64,000 nucleotides of DNA from Verrucomicrobium spinosum DSM 4136 = JCM 18804 (GCF_000172155.1 NZ_ABIZ01000001.1:3753105-3817104), one strand, 5' to 3'. Positions 15,192 to 24,642 are shown, counted from the stretch's first letter. Notes: generated from the letters alone by a model not told the origin. A program made the numbers and translations.

Positions 15192-18100
15192 ATGATTTTC
15201 GTTCCTCCCATGATCCGCCTCAGCTTCATCGTTCCTGTACTGGCTGTCGCCACCTTGACCCCTGCGGCCGAGCCGGACGCCAACCGGGTTGCTCTGGAGT
15301 TTTTTGAGAAGGAGATCCGGCCCATTCTCGCCAATCGCTGCTACAGTTGCCACGGCGAGGAAAAGCAGAAAGGCAGTCTCCGTTTGGATGACATCGGGCA
15401 CGTCCTGGCGGGCGGTGATTCTGGTCCCGCCCTGGTGGCTGGCAAGCCGGATGATTCGCTGATCGTCCAGTCCATTCGCTATACTAAAGATGACTTCCAG
15501 ATGCCTCCAAAGGAGAAGCTTCCGGATGACGAGATCGCCAAGCTCGAAAAGTGGGTCAAGCTGGGAGCCCCCTGGCCCAAGTCCGCTGCCACCGTGCGTT
15601 CCACGGTGGATGAATTCGGCTTCACCAAGGAAGACCGGGCCCAGTGGGTGTTTCAGCCGCTGGCCAATCCCAAGCCCCCTGAGCTTCCAGCGAACAAGTG
15701 GGTGAAGGGTCGTATTGACTCATTCGTCGCAGCCAAGCAGGCGGAGATGAAGCTGGTGCCCGCGCCCGCTGCCACACCGCAGGAGCTCGTTCGCCGGGTT
15801 TACTTTGACCTGCATGGGCTCCCGCCGTCGCCCGAGCAGATCGAGTCATTTACCTCCCGCCATGATGACAAGGCCTACGAGAAGCTGGTGGATGAACTCC
15901 TGGCCAGCCCCCGCTACGGCGAGCGCTGGGCTCAGCACTGGCTGGATCTGGTGCGCTATGCGGAGAGTGATGGCTACAATGCCGACGGCTATCGTGATTC
16001 CGTCTGGCCTTATCGCGATTGGGTGATCAAGGCGCTCAATGACGATATGCCCTACGACAAGTTCGTCCGGTTGCAGCTGGCTGGAGACGAGATCGATCCC
16101 GGCAATCCCGAAGTGCTGATCGCCACGTCCTACCTCCGGAACGGGATCTATGAGTGGAACCAGCGCGATGTCCGGGGCCAATGGGACCTGATTGTCACGG
16201 ACATGACGGACAATGCGGGCGAGGTGTTCTTGGGGTTGAGCTTTGGCTGTGCCCGCTGCCACGACCACAAGTTTGATCCCATTTTGCAGAAGGACTACTA
16301 TCGTCTGAAAGCGTTCTTTGCGCCCGTGCTCTGGCGGGATGACATGAAGCTGGCCACCGCAGAGGAGCAGGCGGCTCATGCCAAACTGCAAGCAGAGTGG
16401 GAAGCCGCCACGGTGGACATTCGCAGCAAGATGGATGCGATGACCCTGAAGTCTCTGGATGGAAGCATGAAGCGCGCAAAGGGCCGTTTCTCAGAAGATC
16501 TACAGGCCATGATGAACAAGGAGCCCGACCAGCGGGAGACCTTGGAACAGCAGCTTGCCTGTCTTGCCCAGCGGCAGGTGGAGTACGAGCGCGTGCGCTT
16601 CGACCCCATGAAGACGCTTAAGAAGCCTGAGGACAAAGCGGCGTATCAAGCGCTGGTCGAAGAGCTCAAGAAGTTCGACAATCTGAAGCCGAAGCCGCTG
16701 ATGGATGCGTTCGTCGCGACCGATGCCGGTCCCAAAGGGCCTGCGAACCTGTTGAAGACTCGCCGAGGAGAAGCGGATATCGCTCCGGGATTCCTCACTA
16801 TTCTTGAGCCGAATGAGCCCGAGATTCAACCCATCGGCAAGTCCACGGGACGCCGCAGTGCCCTGGCAAAATGGATCACCCGTCCGGACAACCAGCTTTC
16901 CACCCGTGTGATCGTGAACCGTGTCTGGCAGTACCACTTTGGCCGCGGCCTCTCTGGAACCCCGAGCGACTTGGGTAACATGGGAGAAAAACCGACCCAC
17001 CCCGAACTGCTGGACTGGCTTTCCCGCCGGTTTGTCGCAGAAGGATGGAGCCTGAAAAAGCTTCATAAGGAGATCCTCATGTCAGCCACCTACCGGCAGA
17101 CGGCGTTGCGTCAGCCTCCGGTTGAGTACGGTCAGATCGATCCTGGTAACAAGTTCCTCTGGCGCTTCCCGCCGCGTCGCTTGGACGCCGAGCAGGCTCG
17201 TGATGCCATGCTCATGGCGAGCGGTGAACTGGATCTCACGATGGGCGGTGCGGCTTCGGACGCCAAGGAGCCCCGACGCTCCATCTACACCCGGAAGAAG
17301 CGCAACAGTCAGGACGAACTCCTACGGAGCCTGGACGCGCCTGCGAACTTCACCAGCACCTCCGAGCGCCAAAGCACCACCACGCCTACTCAGGCGCTGC
17401 TGATGGTGAATGGCGACTGGATCAACTCTCGCTCCCGCAAGCTGGCCACCAGGGCCACCAGCGTCGAAGAGGCCTGGAAATTCACTTTGGGTCGGTCGCC
17501 CACTGATCGCGAGAAAAAGCTGGTTGATGCCTTTTTTAAACGACGCTTGGGGGCCGATGCTCCTGCAGTCAACGGCAATCCCTCCTCAGCAGACTCCCAT
17601 GCGGACTTCAAGGTCGGCACCCCGCAGGAACGCCTGCTGGTCAAAGGGGCTCCCGAGGAAGGGGACGATTTCACGGTGGAATCTGTGTTCACTCTCAACA
17701 GCGTGGACGCCGGGGCCTCCGTGCGCACGGTGGCTTCGCGTTGGAACAGCGGCAAAGACACGCAGGAGTCGTTTGGCTGGAGCCTGGGTGTCACAGGGGA
17801 GAAATCCCGTTTCAAACCGGGCAATCTCATCGTGCAACTCGTGGGAGAAGACGACAATGCCAACATTGCCCACGAAGTGGTGGCATCCGACATCCGGATC
17901 GGCCTTGGCAAGCCTTACCATGTCGTGGTGCATGTTTCCGCAACTGAAGGCGTGGTGGAGTTCAAGGTCACAGATCTGAGCTCGCCCGGGACCCCTCCGC
18001 AGACGGCAGAGGTCAAGCACCGGGTACGTCGAGGGCTGGGCAAGGGTGTGTCCGAACTGGTGGTTGGCGGCTTGAACCAGAGAGCTGCGCCGCATCAGTG

Positions 18101-18341
18101 GGACGGCCGTCTGGACGCCCTGCGAATCACCCGGGGGGAACTGCCTGTGGAGCAGGCGACAGCCAATGCTTCCAGCTGGAAGGACGGCCTCCTTGTCTGG
18201 GATGCCAACCGCCCGTTGGATCCCCGGATGGAGTGGGCCGGCTACGACGGAAAGTCGGACTCCGACAACCCCTTCCAGAGGGCGCTTGCGGATCTCTGTC
18301 ATGTGCTCCTCAACAGCAATGAATTTCTCTATCTGCACTGA
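15192..18341 (+). CDS. PSD1 / planctomycete cytochrome C domain protein with LamG-like domain
   Basis: About 1049 residues. After a signal peptide (hydrophobic 8-20, cleavage near AAEP) comes a PSCyt1 haem domain with CYSCH (C50, C53, H54). A DUF1549 (PSCyt2) domain follows, containing the signature RYGERWAQHWLDLVRYAESDG (split around residues 240-260). A DUF1553 (PSD1) domain carries NRVWQYHFGRGL and RRLDAEQARDAML, and a concanavalin/LamG-like insertion sits near the C-terminus. Family members are exported c-type cytochrome-like proteins abundant in Planctomycetes and Verrucomicrobia and often tied to polysaccharide use. The DUF1501 partner follows 46 bp downstream. Possible upstream starts at 15132 and 15183. 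Confidence 0.9.
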   Translation: MIFVPPMIRLSFIVPVLAVATLTPAAEPDANRVALEFFEKEIRPILANRCYSCHGEEKQKGSLRLDDIGHVLAGGDSGPALVAGKPDDSLIVQSIRYTKDDFQMPPKEKLPDDEIAKLEKWVKLGAPWPKSAATVRSTVDEFGFTKEDRAQWVFQPLANPKPPELPANKWVKGRIDSFVAAKQAEMKLVPAPAATPQELVRRVYFDLHGLPPSPEQIESFTSRHDDKAYEKLVDELLASPRYGERWAQHWLDLVRYAESDGYNADGYRDSVWPYRDWVIKALNDDMPYDKFVRLQLAGDEIDPGNPEVLIATSYLRNGIYEWNQRDVRGQWDLIVTDMTDNAGEVFLGLSFGCARCHDHKFDPILQKDYYRLKAFFAPVLWRDDMKLATAEEQAAHAKLQAEWEAATVDIRSKMDAMTLKSLDGSMKRAKGRFSEDLQAMMNKEPDQRETLEQQLACLAQRQVEYERVRFDPMKTLKKPEDKAAYQALVEELKKFDNLKPKPLMDAFVATDAGPKGPANLLKTRRGEADIAPGFLTILEPNEPEIQPIGKSTGRRSALAKWITRPDNQLSTRVIVNRVWQYHFGRGLSGTPSDLGNMGEKPTHPELLDWLSRRFVAEGWSLKKLHKEILMSATYRQTALRQPPVEYGQIDPGNKFLWRFPPRRLDAEQARDAMLMASGELDLTMGGAASDAKEPRRSIYTRKKRNSQDELLRSLDAPANFTSTSERQSTTTPTQALLMVNGDWINSRSRKLATRATSVEEAWKFTLGRSPTDREKKLVDAFFKRRLGADAPAVNGNPSSADSHADFKVGTPQERLLVKGAPEEGDDFTVESVFTLNSVDAGASVRTVASRWNSGKDTQESFGWSLGVTGEKSRFKPGNLIVQLVGEDDNANIAHEVVASDIRIGLGKPYHVVVHVSATEGVVEFKVTDLSSPGTPPQTAEVKHRVRRGLGKGVSELVVGGLNQRAAPHQWDGRLDALRITRGELPVEQATANASSWKDGLLVWDANRPLDPRMEWAGYDGKSDSDNPFQRALADLCHVLLNSNEFLYLH

Positions 18342-18387
18342 TCAGGCGTCTGGTACCCAATAAAACTCCAACTCAGCATCTTTGGTT

Positions 18388-19818
18388 ATGGCTTGCAACA
18401 ACATCACCTACGCTTCCAACCGCCGTGACTTCCTTCGCACCGCGGGTTGCGGCTTTGGAGCTGTGGCCCTGTCCGCTCTTCTGGGGGAAAACGCTTTCGG
18501 AGCTGGCACCGCCGACACCTTGAACCCCGTGGCGGCCAAGTTGCCGCATCGGTTCGGCAAGGCAAAGAGCGTCATCTTCCTGTTCATGGAAGGTGGTCCA
18601 AGTCACCTGGATACATTCGATTACAAGCCGTTGCTCAATGAACTGGATGGGCAGCCTCTGCCCCCAAGCTTCAAGCAGCCGGTGCTGGCCATGGGTGAGT
18701 ATGGCGCCCCGATTTTGGGCTCCAAACGTGCGTGGAAACAACATGGCGAGAGCGGGCTCTGGGTCTCCGACTGGTTCTCCAACGTGGCCAACCATGTGGA
18801 TGATCTGGCGGTCATCCGTTCCTGCCATTCCAACGGCATCAACCACGCGGGTGGGGTGTGCCAGATGAACACGGGTTCCATTTTTGGCGGACGCCCCTCG
18901 CTAGGGGCCTGGGTCACCTATGGTCTGGGCACGGAGAACCAGAATCTGCCAGCCTTTGTGGTCTTGAAAGACAGCGAGAGTGGCGTCATCAATGGAGTGC
19001 GCAATTGGGGCACCGGATTCATGCCAGCTGTGTATCAGGGCGTGGAGTTCAGTCCGGAAGGGGTGCCAATCAAGTATCTCGACAACCCGAAAGGAATGAC
19101 GCCGGAGCGTCAGCGGGAGAAGCTGGATCTGCTGGCCGGCCTGAATGGCATCCATGCCGAAAAGCGTCGCGACAATACGGAACTGGAAGCCCGGATTCGC
19201 AGCTATGAACTCGCTTTCAAGATGCAGGCGGAGGCTCCGGTCGCCGTGGATATTTCCAAGGAATCCGAAGCCACCAAAAAGCTCTACGGCTTGGACCAGC
19301 CGGAAACGGCGGTGTATGGCCGAAACTGTCTCCTGGCACGTCGTCTGGTGGAAAACGGGGTGCGCTTTGTCCAGCTCTACAGTGGCGCTGGCAGCAAGTG
19401 GGACTCTCATGCCAATATCGAGGGCAATCACGGCAAGCTCTGCCGTGGGGTGGACCTTCCCATCGCAGGTCTTCTCGCAGACCTCAAGTCTCGTGGCATG
19501 CTGGAGGAGACGCTTGTCATCTGGGGCGGTGAATTTGGTCGCACGCCCATCAGTGAGCAGGGTGGCGGACGCGATCACAACCCGACTGGCTTCACGATGT
19601 GGATGGCGGGTGGCGGTGTCAAAGGCGGGCAGACCATCGGATCCACGGACGAGCTGGGACTCTATGCCGTGGAAGACCGCCTGCATGTGCATGACATCCA
19701 CTCCACCGTGATGCACTTGATGGGCCTGGATCACACCCAGGTGGTGTACAACAACAAGGGGCGGCCGGAGCGCATCGACCAAAACGAAGGTCACCCGTAC
19801 ACGAAAATTCTGGGCTGA
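18388..19818 (+). CDS. DUF1501 protein, Tat-exported
   Basis: 476 residues of the DUF1501 family, an alkaline-phosphatase/sulfatase-like fold. A twin-arginine signal RRDFLRTAG (12-20) precedes a hydrophobic Ala/Gly segment, so it is probably exported folded. Conserved points are FMEGGPSHLDTFD near residue 70 and, in the C-terminal part, WGGEFGRTPISEQGGGRDHN, which supplies metal-binding acidic and histidine residues. DUF1501 genes are nearly always paired with PSD1/DUF1553 genes, as here (same strand, 46-bp gap), and the two products probably act together. Biochemical activity is not established. An ATG two codons upstream (18382) is also possible. Confidence 0.9.
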   Translation: MACNNITYASNRRDFLRTAGCGFGAVALSALLGENAFGAGTADTLNPVAAKLPHRFGKAKSVIFLFMEGGPSHLDTFDYKPLLNELDGQPLPPSFKQPVLAMGEYGAPILGSKRAWKQHGESGLWVSDWFSNVANHVDDLAVIRSCHSNGINHAGGVCQMNTGSIFGGRPSLGAWVTYGLGTENQNLPAFVVLKDSESGVINGVRNWGTGFMPAVYQGVEFSPEGVPIKYLDNPKGMTPERQREKLDLLAGLNGIHAEKRRDNTELEARIRSYELAFKMQAEAPVAVDISKESEATKKLYGLDQPETAVYGRNCLLARRLVENGVRFVQLYSGAGSKWDSHANIEGNHGKLCRGVDLPIAGLLADLKSRGMLEETLVIWGGEFGRTPISEQGGGRDHNPTGFTMWMAGGGVKGGQTIGSTDELGLYAVEDRLHVHDIHSTVMHLMGLDHTQVVYNNKGRPERIDQNEGHPYTKILG

Positions 19819-19832
19819 TTGCTTGAGCAACG

Positions 19833-20396
19833 GTGAATGCCGGTTCACACTTGAGGGTGTGGATCGTCATCACAGGGGCACCAAGTTCAGGCAAGACCAC
19901 CCTCCTGCGCGAGTTAAAACGGCGCGGCTATGCTGTGGTGTCGGAATCGGCCCGGGAGGTTCTCGAGAGCGGCGAACTCGATGAATCGCGCTCTGATGTC
20001 CAGACTCTCATTGAAGAGCGTCAGCAGGCCAAGGAGCAGCAGATTCCCCCAGGTCAGGTCATCGTGTTGGACCGTGCCCTGCCGGATTCGCTGGCTTATC
20101 GCCGATTGGGCGGGCTGGATGCGTCGGACCTGCGTGCTCTGATTCGACCTGAGCGCTACGCTGCCGTCTTTATGTGCGGCTTTGGGCAGCATATCGCAGA
20201 TGGCCTCCGGAAAGACGACGTCGAACGTGCCCGAGAAATCGAGCGACTCTTGCGTGAAGTTTACCTTGAAATCGGGTGCCGGGTCATTGACCTGCCCTGG
20301 TTCACGGCTGAAGACCCGGCCACAGGCGTGGCCAGGCGACTGGCGTTGATTGAAGAGGAGCTCGGCATCGCACTGCGGAACAAGGCCGCTCGTTAA
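19833..20396 (+). CDS. P-loop NTPase/kinase of the AAA_28 (NadR/Ttd14-like) type
   Basis: 187 residues with a Walker A motif GAPSSGKTT (15-23), then VSESAREVLESGEL and a Walker-B-like strand VIVLDRALPDSLAY, the layout of the NadR/Ttd14-like ATPase group. Members bind or phosphorylate small molecules, and several are of unknown function. It starts 14 bp after DUF1501 on the same strand, and its 3' end overlaps the convergent carbonic anhydrase gene by 4 bp. Whether it is functionally linked to either neighbour is unclear. Product name given at fold level only. Confidence 0.75.
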   Translation: MNAGSHLRVWIVITGAPSSGKTTLLRELKRRGYAVVSESAREVLESGELDESRSDVQTLIEERQQAKEQQIPPGQVIVLDRALPDSLAYRRLGGLDASDLRALIRPERYAAVFMCGFGQHIADGLRKDDVERAREIERLLREVYLEIGCRVIDLPWFTAEDPATGVARRLALIEEELGIALRNKAAR

Positions 20397-21064
20397 ATCC
20401 ACAAGGGCGGCTTGGTCATCAACCGGTGCACGGCGGATTCGCGTTTGGAGCCAATCTCCTCTGAATTGTTGACGCTCATGCTGAGGTCCCGCACCAGGCC
20501 GTCGCTGAGCCGGTAAATCCAGCCATGGACCGAAAGTTCCTGGCCGCGCTCCCAAGCTTGCTCCACTACGGTGGTCTGGCAGACGTTGACGGCCTGCTCG
20601 ATGACATTCAGCTCGCAAAGCCGGTCCACCCGGTCGCTTTCCTCAATGATGGTGGCCAGATGGGGATCATGTTTTTGGTTCACGTCCTGGATGTGGCGCA
20701 GCCAGTTGTTGATGAGGCCCAGCTTCATGTTGAGCATGGCCGCTCGCACCCCCCCGCAGCCGTAGTGGCCCACCACCATGATGTGCTTCACCTTCAGCAC
20801 CTCCACGGCGTATTGGAGGACGCTGAGGCAGTTGAGATCCGTGTGAACGACCACGTTGGCCACATTCCGGTGGACGAAGAGCTCACCGGGCAGGAGGTCA
20901 ACGATCTCGTTGGCTGGGACGCGACTGTCCGCGCAGCCAATCCAGAGGTACTCTGGTGCCTGTTGGGCCACCAGACGGGAAAAGAATTCGGGGTCCTCGG
21001 CGCGCCGAGCATCGGACCAAAGACGGTTTTGGGCGAGCAGAGGGGAAAGGTTGGCAGATGACAT
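20393..21064 (-). CDS. can: Beta-class carbonic anhydrase
   Basis: 223 residues. Zinc ligands are C44 in CADSRV, H100 and C103 in GHYGCGG, with the catalytic Asp-Arg pair D46-R48. This is the complete beta-class active site interconverting CO2 and bicarbonate. It is of the E. coli Can length and type, cytoplasmic, supplying bicarbonate to carboxylases such as acetyl-CoA carboxylase (accA is elsewhere in this window). I start at ATG 21064 (MSSANLSPLL), the normal N-terminus of the family; an in-frame upstream start at 21094 would add ten residues. Confidence 0.93.
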   Translation of the reverse strand: MSSANLSPLLAQNRLWSDARRAEDPEFFSRLVAQQAPEYLWIGCADSRVPANEIVDLLPGELFVHRNVANVVVHTDLNCLSVLQYAVEVLKVKHIMVVGHYGCGGVRAAMLNMKLGLINNWLRHIQDVNQKHDPHLATIIEESDRVDRLCELNVIEQAVNVCQTTVVEQAWERGQELSVHGWIYRLSDGLVRDLSMSVNNSEEIGSKRESAVHRLMTKPPLWI

Positions 21065-21101
21065 GCAAGGGTTGGTTAGCAGCGCAAGGGCCAAAATGCA
21101 A

Positions 21102-21134
21102 CGCGCCGTTCCTTCCGGAGGAAGAAACGGCGCG
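21102..21134. terminator. Hairpin terminator after the secreted cyclase-fold gene
   Basis: CGCGCCGTT (21102-21110) pairs with AACGGCGCG (21126-21134). Inside, CTTCC/GGAAG extends the stem past one mismatch to a 3-base loop. On the minus strand it is followed by a short T run (GCATTTTGG), consistent with termination of the gene ending at 21161. It also lies just upstream of the carbonic anhydrase start. Confidence 0.65.
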
Positions 21135-21160
21135 GGGAAAATCCTTAGATGGAGACGGGA

Positions 21161-22351
21161 CTACTGGAGAGCGCGGTAGGTGTGCTCAAGCGCCAGCAGC
21201 GTGTATGCGGTCACCAGCACAGGGTCATTCTCCATCCAGCGGCCAGTGTCGTTCAGCCAGGAACCATCAGGCTTCTGGATGTTGAGCAGGTGACGGCCTA
21301 GTTCATTGCGCCAGTCCACGGTTTTGCCGTCTTTGGTCTTCAGTTCATCCAGATTTGCCACGGCCAGGGCCTTGGCCATGGTGTGGTAGTAGTAAAACTT
21401 GCCTTCCTGGCCCAGGCCGGGATTCTCTTCCAAGGTGAAGTTGTCACCCAGCCACTTCAGAACAGCCTCAATCCGCGGGTCTTCTGGCGTGAGGCCGGCG
21501 TAGATGAAGCTGAGCATCCCGGCATAGCTGATGCTGCCGTAGGAGCGCAGGGCGGTGCGTCCATCGGGCAACTTGTCCACATCTGGGGCCTTGCTCACTC
21601 CTGGCTCATAGACAAAACCACCGGCGTTCTTGGGGTCGTTGCTGGCCCAGGCCTGGTCATTGGACTCTGGGCGGTTCTGGCAGCGCTCCACGAACTTGAT
21701 GGCGGCAGCCCAATTGAGGTCGTTCTTTTTGTCCTCTGGAGTGCCCTTATCTTCGAAGAGACGCTTCGAGTAGTAGAGAGACTCCAGGGCGAAGTGCGTG
21801 TTGGAGAGATCAGCGTGGGCAGGGCTGTTGGGGCCGGGACGACCGTAGCCGATGCCGCCATCGAAGGCGTTGTCGGTGCTGCCCTTCGTGTCGAAGTCAT
21901 TTTGCTGCCCCACGACGAAGCGGCGGGCCTTCAAAATTGTCTGCTCATACTCGGGTTTGGCGTTGAGGGTCAGGGCCAAAAGCGACAGGGAGGTGTTGTA
22001 GTTGGCGCGGCCCTTGGCGTAGATGCCGCCATCATCCTTAGCGTTGCTGAGGATGAATTTGTAGCCCTTGTCAGCCTCCGCCGGAAGAGGGTCCGCTGGC
22101 TTGCGTGTGGGATCCGCCGCGAAAGCGCTGAGCACGAGCGCTGTGATGGCAGGTTCTTCAGGATTGCTCCAGGCCCCCGTCTCCTTTTGCTGGGTTTTCA
22201 GGAATGCCAGGCCTTTGCTGATAGCCAGGTCAATTTCCTGGCGCAGCGATGCGTTACGATCCGGTTGGGTGGATTGAGCCTGAAGGCCCGTGAAGCCAAG
22301 CCCGAGGGCCAGGCCAGCGGTGACGAGGGAGCGTTGTGTGCGTGTTTTCAT
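21161..22351 (-). CDS. Secreted terpene-cyclase-fold (alpha/alpha barrel) repeat protein
   Basis: 396 residues with a signal peptide (residues 1-25, cleavage near LQAQ). The body has repeated alpha-alpha hairpins as in squalene-hopene cyclase and prenyltransferase beta folds: GLAFLKTQQKETGAW, GGIGYGRPG, NTHFALESLYY, SISYAGMLSFIYAGL and LLNIQKPDGSW (QW-like repeats). The DxDD acid motif of true triterpene cyclases is not seen, and export argues against isoprenoid cyclisation. Such secreted proteins are common in Planctomycetes and Verrucomicrobia and are of unknown role. A YdjY-domain gene lies 27 bp upstream on the same strand, so the two are probably co-transcribed. Confidence 0.75.
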   Translation of the reverse strand: MKTRTQRSLVTAGLALGLGFTGLQAQSTQPDRNASLRQEIDLAISKGLAFLKTQQKETGAWSNPEEPAITALVLSAFAADPTRKPADPLPAEADKGYKFILSNAKDDGGIYAKGRANYNTSLSLLALTLNAKPEYEQTILKARRFVVGQQNDFDTKGSTDNAFDGGIGYGRPGPNSPAHADLSNTHFALESLYYSKRLFEDKGTPEDKKNDLNWAAAIKFVERCQNRPESNDQAWASNDPKNAGGFVYEPGVSKAPDVDKLPDGRTALRSYGSISYAGMLSFIYAGLTPEDPRIEAVLKWLGDNFTLEENPGLGQEGKFYYYHTMAKALAVANLDELKTKDGKTVDWRNELGRHLLNIQKPDGSWLNDTGRWMENDPVLVTAYTLLALEHTYRALQ

Positions 22352-22378
22352 TTGAGGGGATGGAAAAGCGGGTCGGCA

Positions 22379-23173
22379 TCAGACACCAGGATTCTTGGGG
22401 CTGATCACGAGGGTCACGGGGGTGTCCACGGGGGGGACTTTAGCCGTTTCGACCTTCCAAAGGTCGTCGTTGGCATTCTCCTTTACGGGAAAGTTCACCA
22501 GTGAGATGAGATCGAAATAGATGGCCACCATGGATCCGTCGAACTGGGCGGCGAACCCGGTCTGGCTGATCATGGAGCCTGTGTAAGTCCAGTGCTGGCT
22601 GTCACGGGCGACCTTGGCGTCCTTCTCGTGAATCCACCGGGTGACGGGCGCAGTTTGTTCCTTGCCGTCCTTGTCCTTCCACTGCACACTCAGGGTGATC
22701 TGGTTGGCCCCGGCCTTGGACATAGGTTCCGCCATGAGCTTTTGAGTCATAGGGGTCGGCTCAGGGAGGAACTGGGCAGCCTCTTTGATATTGGGCTCAT
22801 AGTGAGCCAGAAGCAGGGCCACGTTCAGTTCTGTCGGACTGACAGAAGTGCGCAGGAGGCTTTCGTGGGTTTTCCCGTGTTCGTGCACCAGCACGTACTC
22901 CAGGAGGCCCTCTGTCATGTTGAGCACACAAGGCACGCTGATTTGCCGAGTCTTGCTATTGATTTTGATGCCACCCAGATCGTACTCGTTGTCCGCCACT
23001 TTCTTGACCCGTGACTGGGCTTCAGCCATTTCCTTGGCGGCCACGGTTTTGCCAGCATCATTGGGCGAGGGCTGTTTCGTGGGCTCCTCATCCTGGGCCA
23101 GGAGCAGAGCGGAGCTGAGAGTGGCGGCGACCAGCAAGAAGGGCAGCGTAAAGCGGCGAGGGAAAGCGATCAT
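22379..23173 (-). CDS. Secreted YdjY-domain protein
   Basis: 264 residues from the ATG at 23173, with a signal peptide (FTLPFLLVAATLSSALLLAQ, residues 8-27) followed by a Pro/Lys/Glu linker. The domain that follows, from INSKTRQISVPCVLNMTEG through EYVLVHEHGKTHESLLRT, matches the YdjY-type domain of unknown function found in exported proteins. A downstream part (about 130-260) includes QWKDKDGKEQTAPVTRWI. The open frame extends further upstream, but that part is Pro/Arg-rich and lacks a signal. It precedes the cyclase-fold gene in a likely two-gene operon. Confidence 0.75.
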   Translation of the reverse strand: MIAFPRRFTLPFLLVAATLSSALLLAQDEEPTKQPSPNDAGKTVAAKEMAEAQSRVKKVADNEYDLGGIKINSKTRQISVPCVLNMTEGLLEYVLVHEHGKTHESLLRTSVSPTELNVALLLAHYEPNIKEAAQFLPEPTPMTQKLMAEPMSKAGANQITLSVQWKDKDGKEQTAPVTRWIHEKDAKVARDSQHWTYTGSMISQTGFAAQFDGSMVAIYFDLISLVNFPVKENANDDLWKVETAKVPPVDTPVTLVISPKNPGV

Positions 23174-23513
23174 GGCGGCAATTTTAGGTTGTCGCTTATC
23201 ATCGTATTTTCCCCAGACCAAGGGAAGTGCGCAGTAGTGAAAAGTCGTCCTTCGAAAAGGTGGCCAGGAACAGGGACATGGGCGTGGAAGGCTGCGCCAA
23301 ATGGCACACATCGTGCCAGTCGGTGGAAAAAGCGGGCCTTTCCTGCGTGAGTGCGGGATAAATGGTGTTCGAGCCAATGGCGGAGCTGGGAATGAAGGGC
23401 GATTTTTGATCCTGTTGAGCTGGTGGGGGTTAAAATTTGGCCCCCTTGTGGTTGTGAATTGATCCTGGCCACGGGCTTGCACGGGCGTTGGAAAGAGGCT
23501 TCAATGACCACAC
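23174..23513. other. Intergenic region between divergent genes, no gene seen
   Basis: 340 bp between the YdjY gene (-) and the membrane protein gene (+). No reading frame with a plausible start and no tRNA-like or terminator structure was found. A G-rich then AT-rich segment (GGTGGGGGTTAAAATTTGG near 23425) may be part of a promoter for the plus-strand gene, but the elements are too weak to define. Confidence 0.5.
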
Positions 23514-24275
23514 ATGACGAATGCGGCCCATCCACCGAAAGATCCCGACACCATCATCTGTCATGTGACCTCGTGGTACTATCGGAGGATGGGGCTGCTT
23601 GCGGCCATGTTCTTGGGAATGGGGCTGTTCTTTTTTTACGATGGGAAGGTGGGCTATCCAAAAAAGAATGCGGTAGCTGCCAAGAAGGTGTGGTTTGAAG
23701 AAACAGTACTCAAGAGCTATGATACAGCGCAGAGCGCAGGGGAGGCGGCTGTGGCTGCCTGGCTGAAGGACGCGCGGGAGAAAGGGTGGATCGTCAATCC
23801 GAACCTCCAGCAGCCCCGGTGGGACGACTATGCTGCACCACATGACTGGCCCAGTGATCCCAAGAAATACAGCCCAGAGGAGATTGAGCAGCAGTTTTAC
23901 TGGGGGGCGGCGATGATCGTCGGTGCGGCCATTGCAGGGATTCTCGTTCTGCTCAACCACAACAAGGTGCTGATCGGCCACCGGTCGGAAATGCAGATGC
24001 CCAACGGCTCCAAGGTGGCATTTGCGGACGTGTTCAAGGTTGACAAGCGCAAATGGGACAACAAAGGGCTCGCGACGGTGTACTACCGTGTGGGGGGCAC
24101 TGGAGCCGAGCGCAAGGCCGTGGTGGACGATCTCAAGTTCCATGGCGCTGATCGCGTCCTGAAACGTCTTTTGGAGGGGTTTTCCGGAGAATTAATCGAA
24201 AAAGTGGCAGACAATCACGGAACGAGCGGCGAAGAGAAAGAGAACTCCGAATCTTCCCCTAAAAATACCGCTTAG
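23514..24275 (+). CDS. Two-pass membrane protein of unknown function
   Basis: 253 residues, unrecognised. A short cytoplasmic N-terminus leads into a first membrane helix (about 26-43, GLLAAMFLGMGLFFFY). A hydrophilic Trp/Pro-rich stretch follows (40-120, including APHDWPSDPKKYSPEEIEQQ), then a second helix (130-145, MIVGAAIAGILVLL), and a basic globular C-terminal domain ending in a Glu/Ser/Lys tail. No enzyme motif is visible. A hairpin follows, then acpP on the same strand with its own likely promoter. Confidence 0.7.
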   Translation: MTNAAHPPKDPDTIICHVTSWYYRRMGLLAAMFLGMGLFFFYDGKVGYPKKNAVAAKKVWFEETVLKSYDTAQSAGEAAVAAWLKDAREKGWIVNPNLQQPRWDDYAAPHDWPSDPKKYSPEEIEQQFYWGAAMIVGAAIAGILVLLNHNKVLIGHRSEMQMPNGSKVAFADVFKVDKRKWDNKGLATVYYRVGGTGAERKAVVDDLKFHGADRVLKRLLEGFSGELIEKVADNHGTSGEEKENSESSPKNTA

Positions 24276-24283
24276 TGGGCAAG

Positions 24284-24313
24284 CCCTTTCTGCCTGGAAT
24301 CGGGCAAAAAGGG
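24284..24313 (+). terminator. Imperfect hairpin after the membrane-protein gene
   Basis: CCCTTT-C-TGCC pairs with GGCA-A-AAAGGG around an 8-base loop, 8 bp after the stop. It has no U-run after it (an A-run follows), so termination efficiency is uncertain. Confidence 0.4.
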
Positions 24314-24338
24314 GACGTAAAAAATCGCATTTTCCCAG

Positions 24339-24366
24339 TTGCGAAAAATGGCGCACCCGCTAATGC
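24339..24366 (+). promoter_or_regulatory. Likely sigma-70 promoter of acpP
   Basis: TTGCGA (24339-24344), 16-base spacer, TAATGC (24361-24366), placing the start of transcription about 27 bases before the acpP ATG. Prediction from consensus match only. Confidence 0.4.
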
Positions 24367-24399
24367 TCCCCGCCACTTAGCAACCTACAACACGCATTT

Positions 24400-24642
24400 A
24401 TGGCCGAATCCAACATTGCAGACAAAGTCCGGGACATCATCGTCGAACAGCTCGGCGTGAACCCCGAACAAGTCACTCCTGAAGCCAAGTTCATTGAAGA
24501 CCTTGGCGCCGATTCACTCGACACCGTGGAGTTGGTCATGGCTTTCGAAGAAGAGTTCGGCATCGACGTGCCCGATGAAGAGGCTGAAAAGCTACTCTCC
24601 GTGGGTGATGTGATCCGTTACGTCGAAGAGAACGCTGAGTAA
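24400..24642 (+). CDS. acpP: Acyl carrier protein
   Basis: 80-residue acidic protein carrying the growing acyl chain of fatty-acid synthesis on a 4'-phosphopantetheine arm attached to S39 of the DSLD motif ([19 protein letters not shown]). Length and helix pattern match the housekeeping AcpP. It stands alone here between a membrane protein and an acyltransferase gene, rather than in a fab cluster. It is followed by a strong terminator, consistent with a highly expressed single-gene unit. Confidence 0.97.
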   Translation: MAESNIADKVRDIIVEQLGVNPEQVTPEAKFIEDLGADSLDTVELVMAFEEEFGIDVPDEEAEKLLSVGDVIRYVEENAE

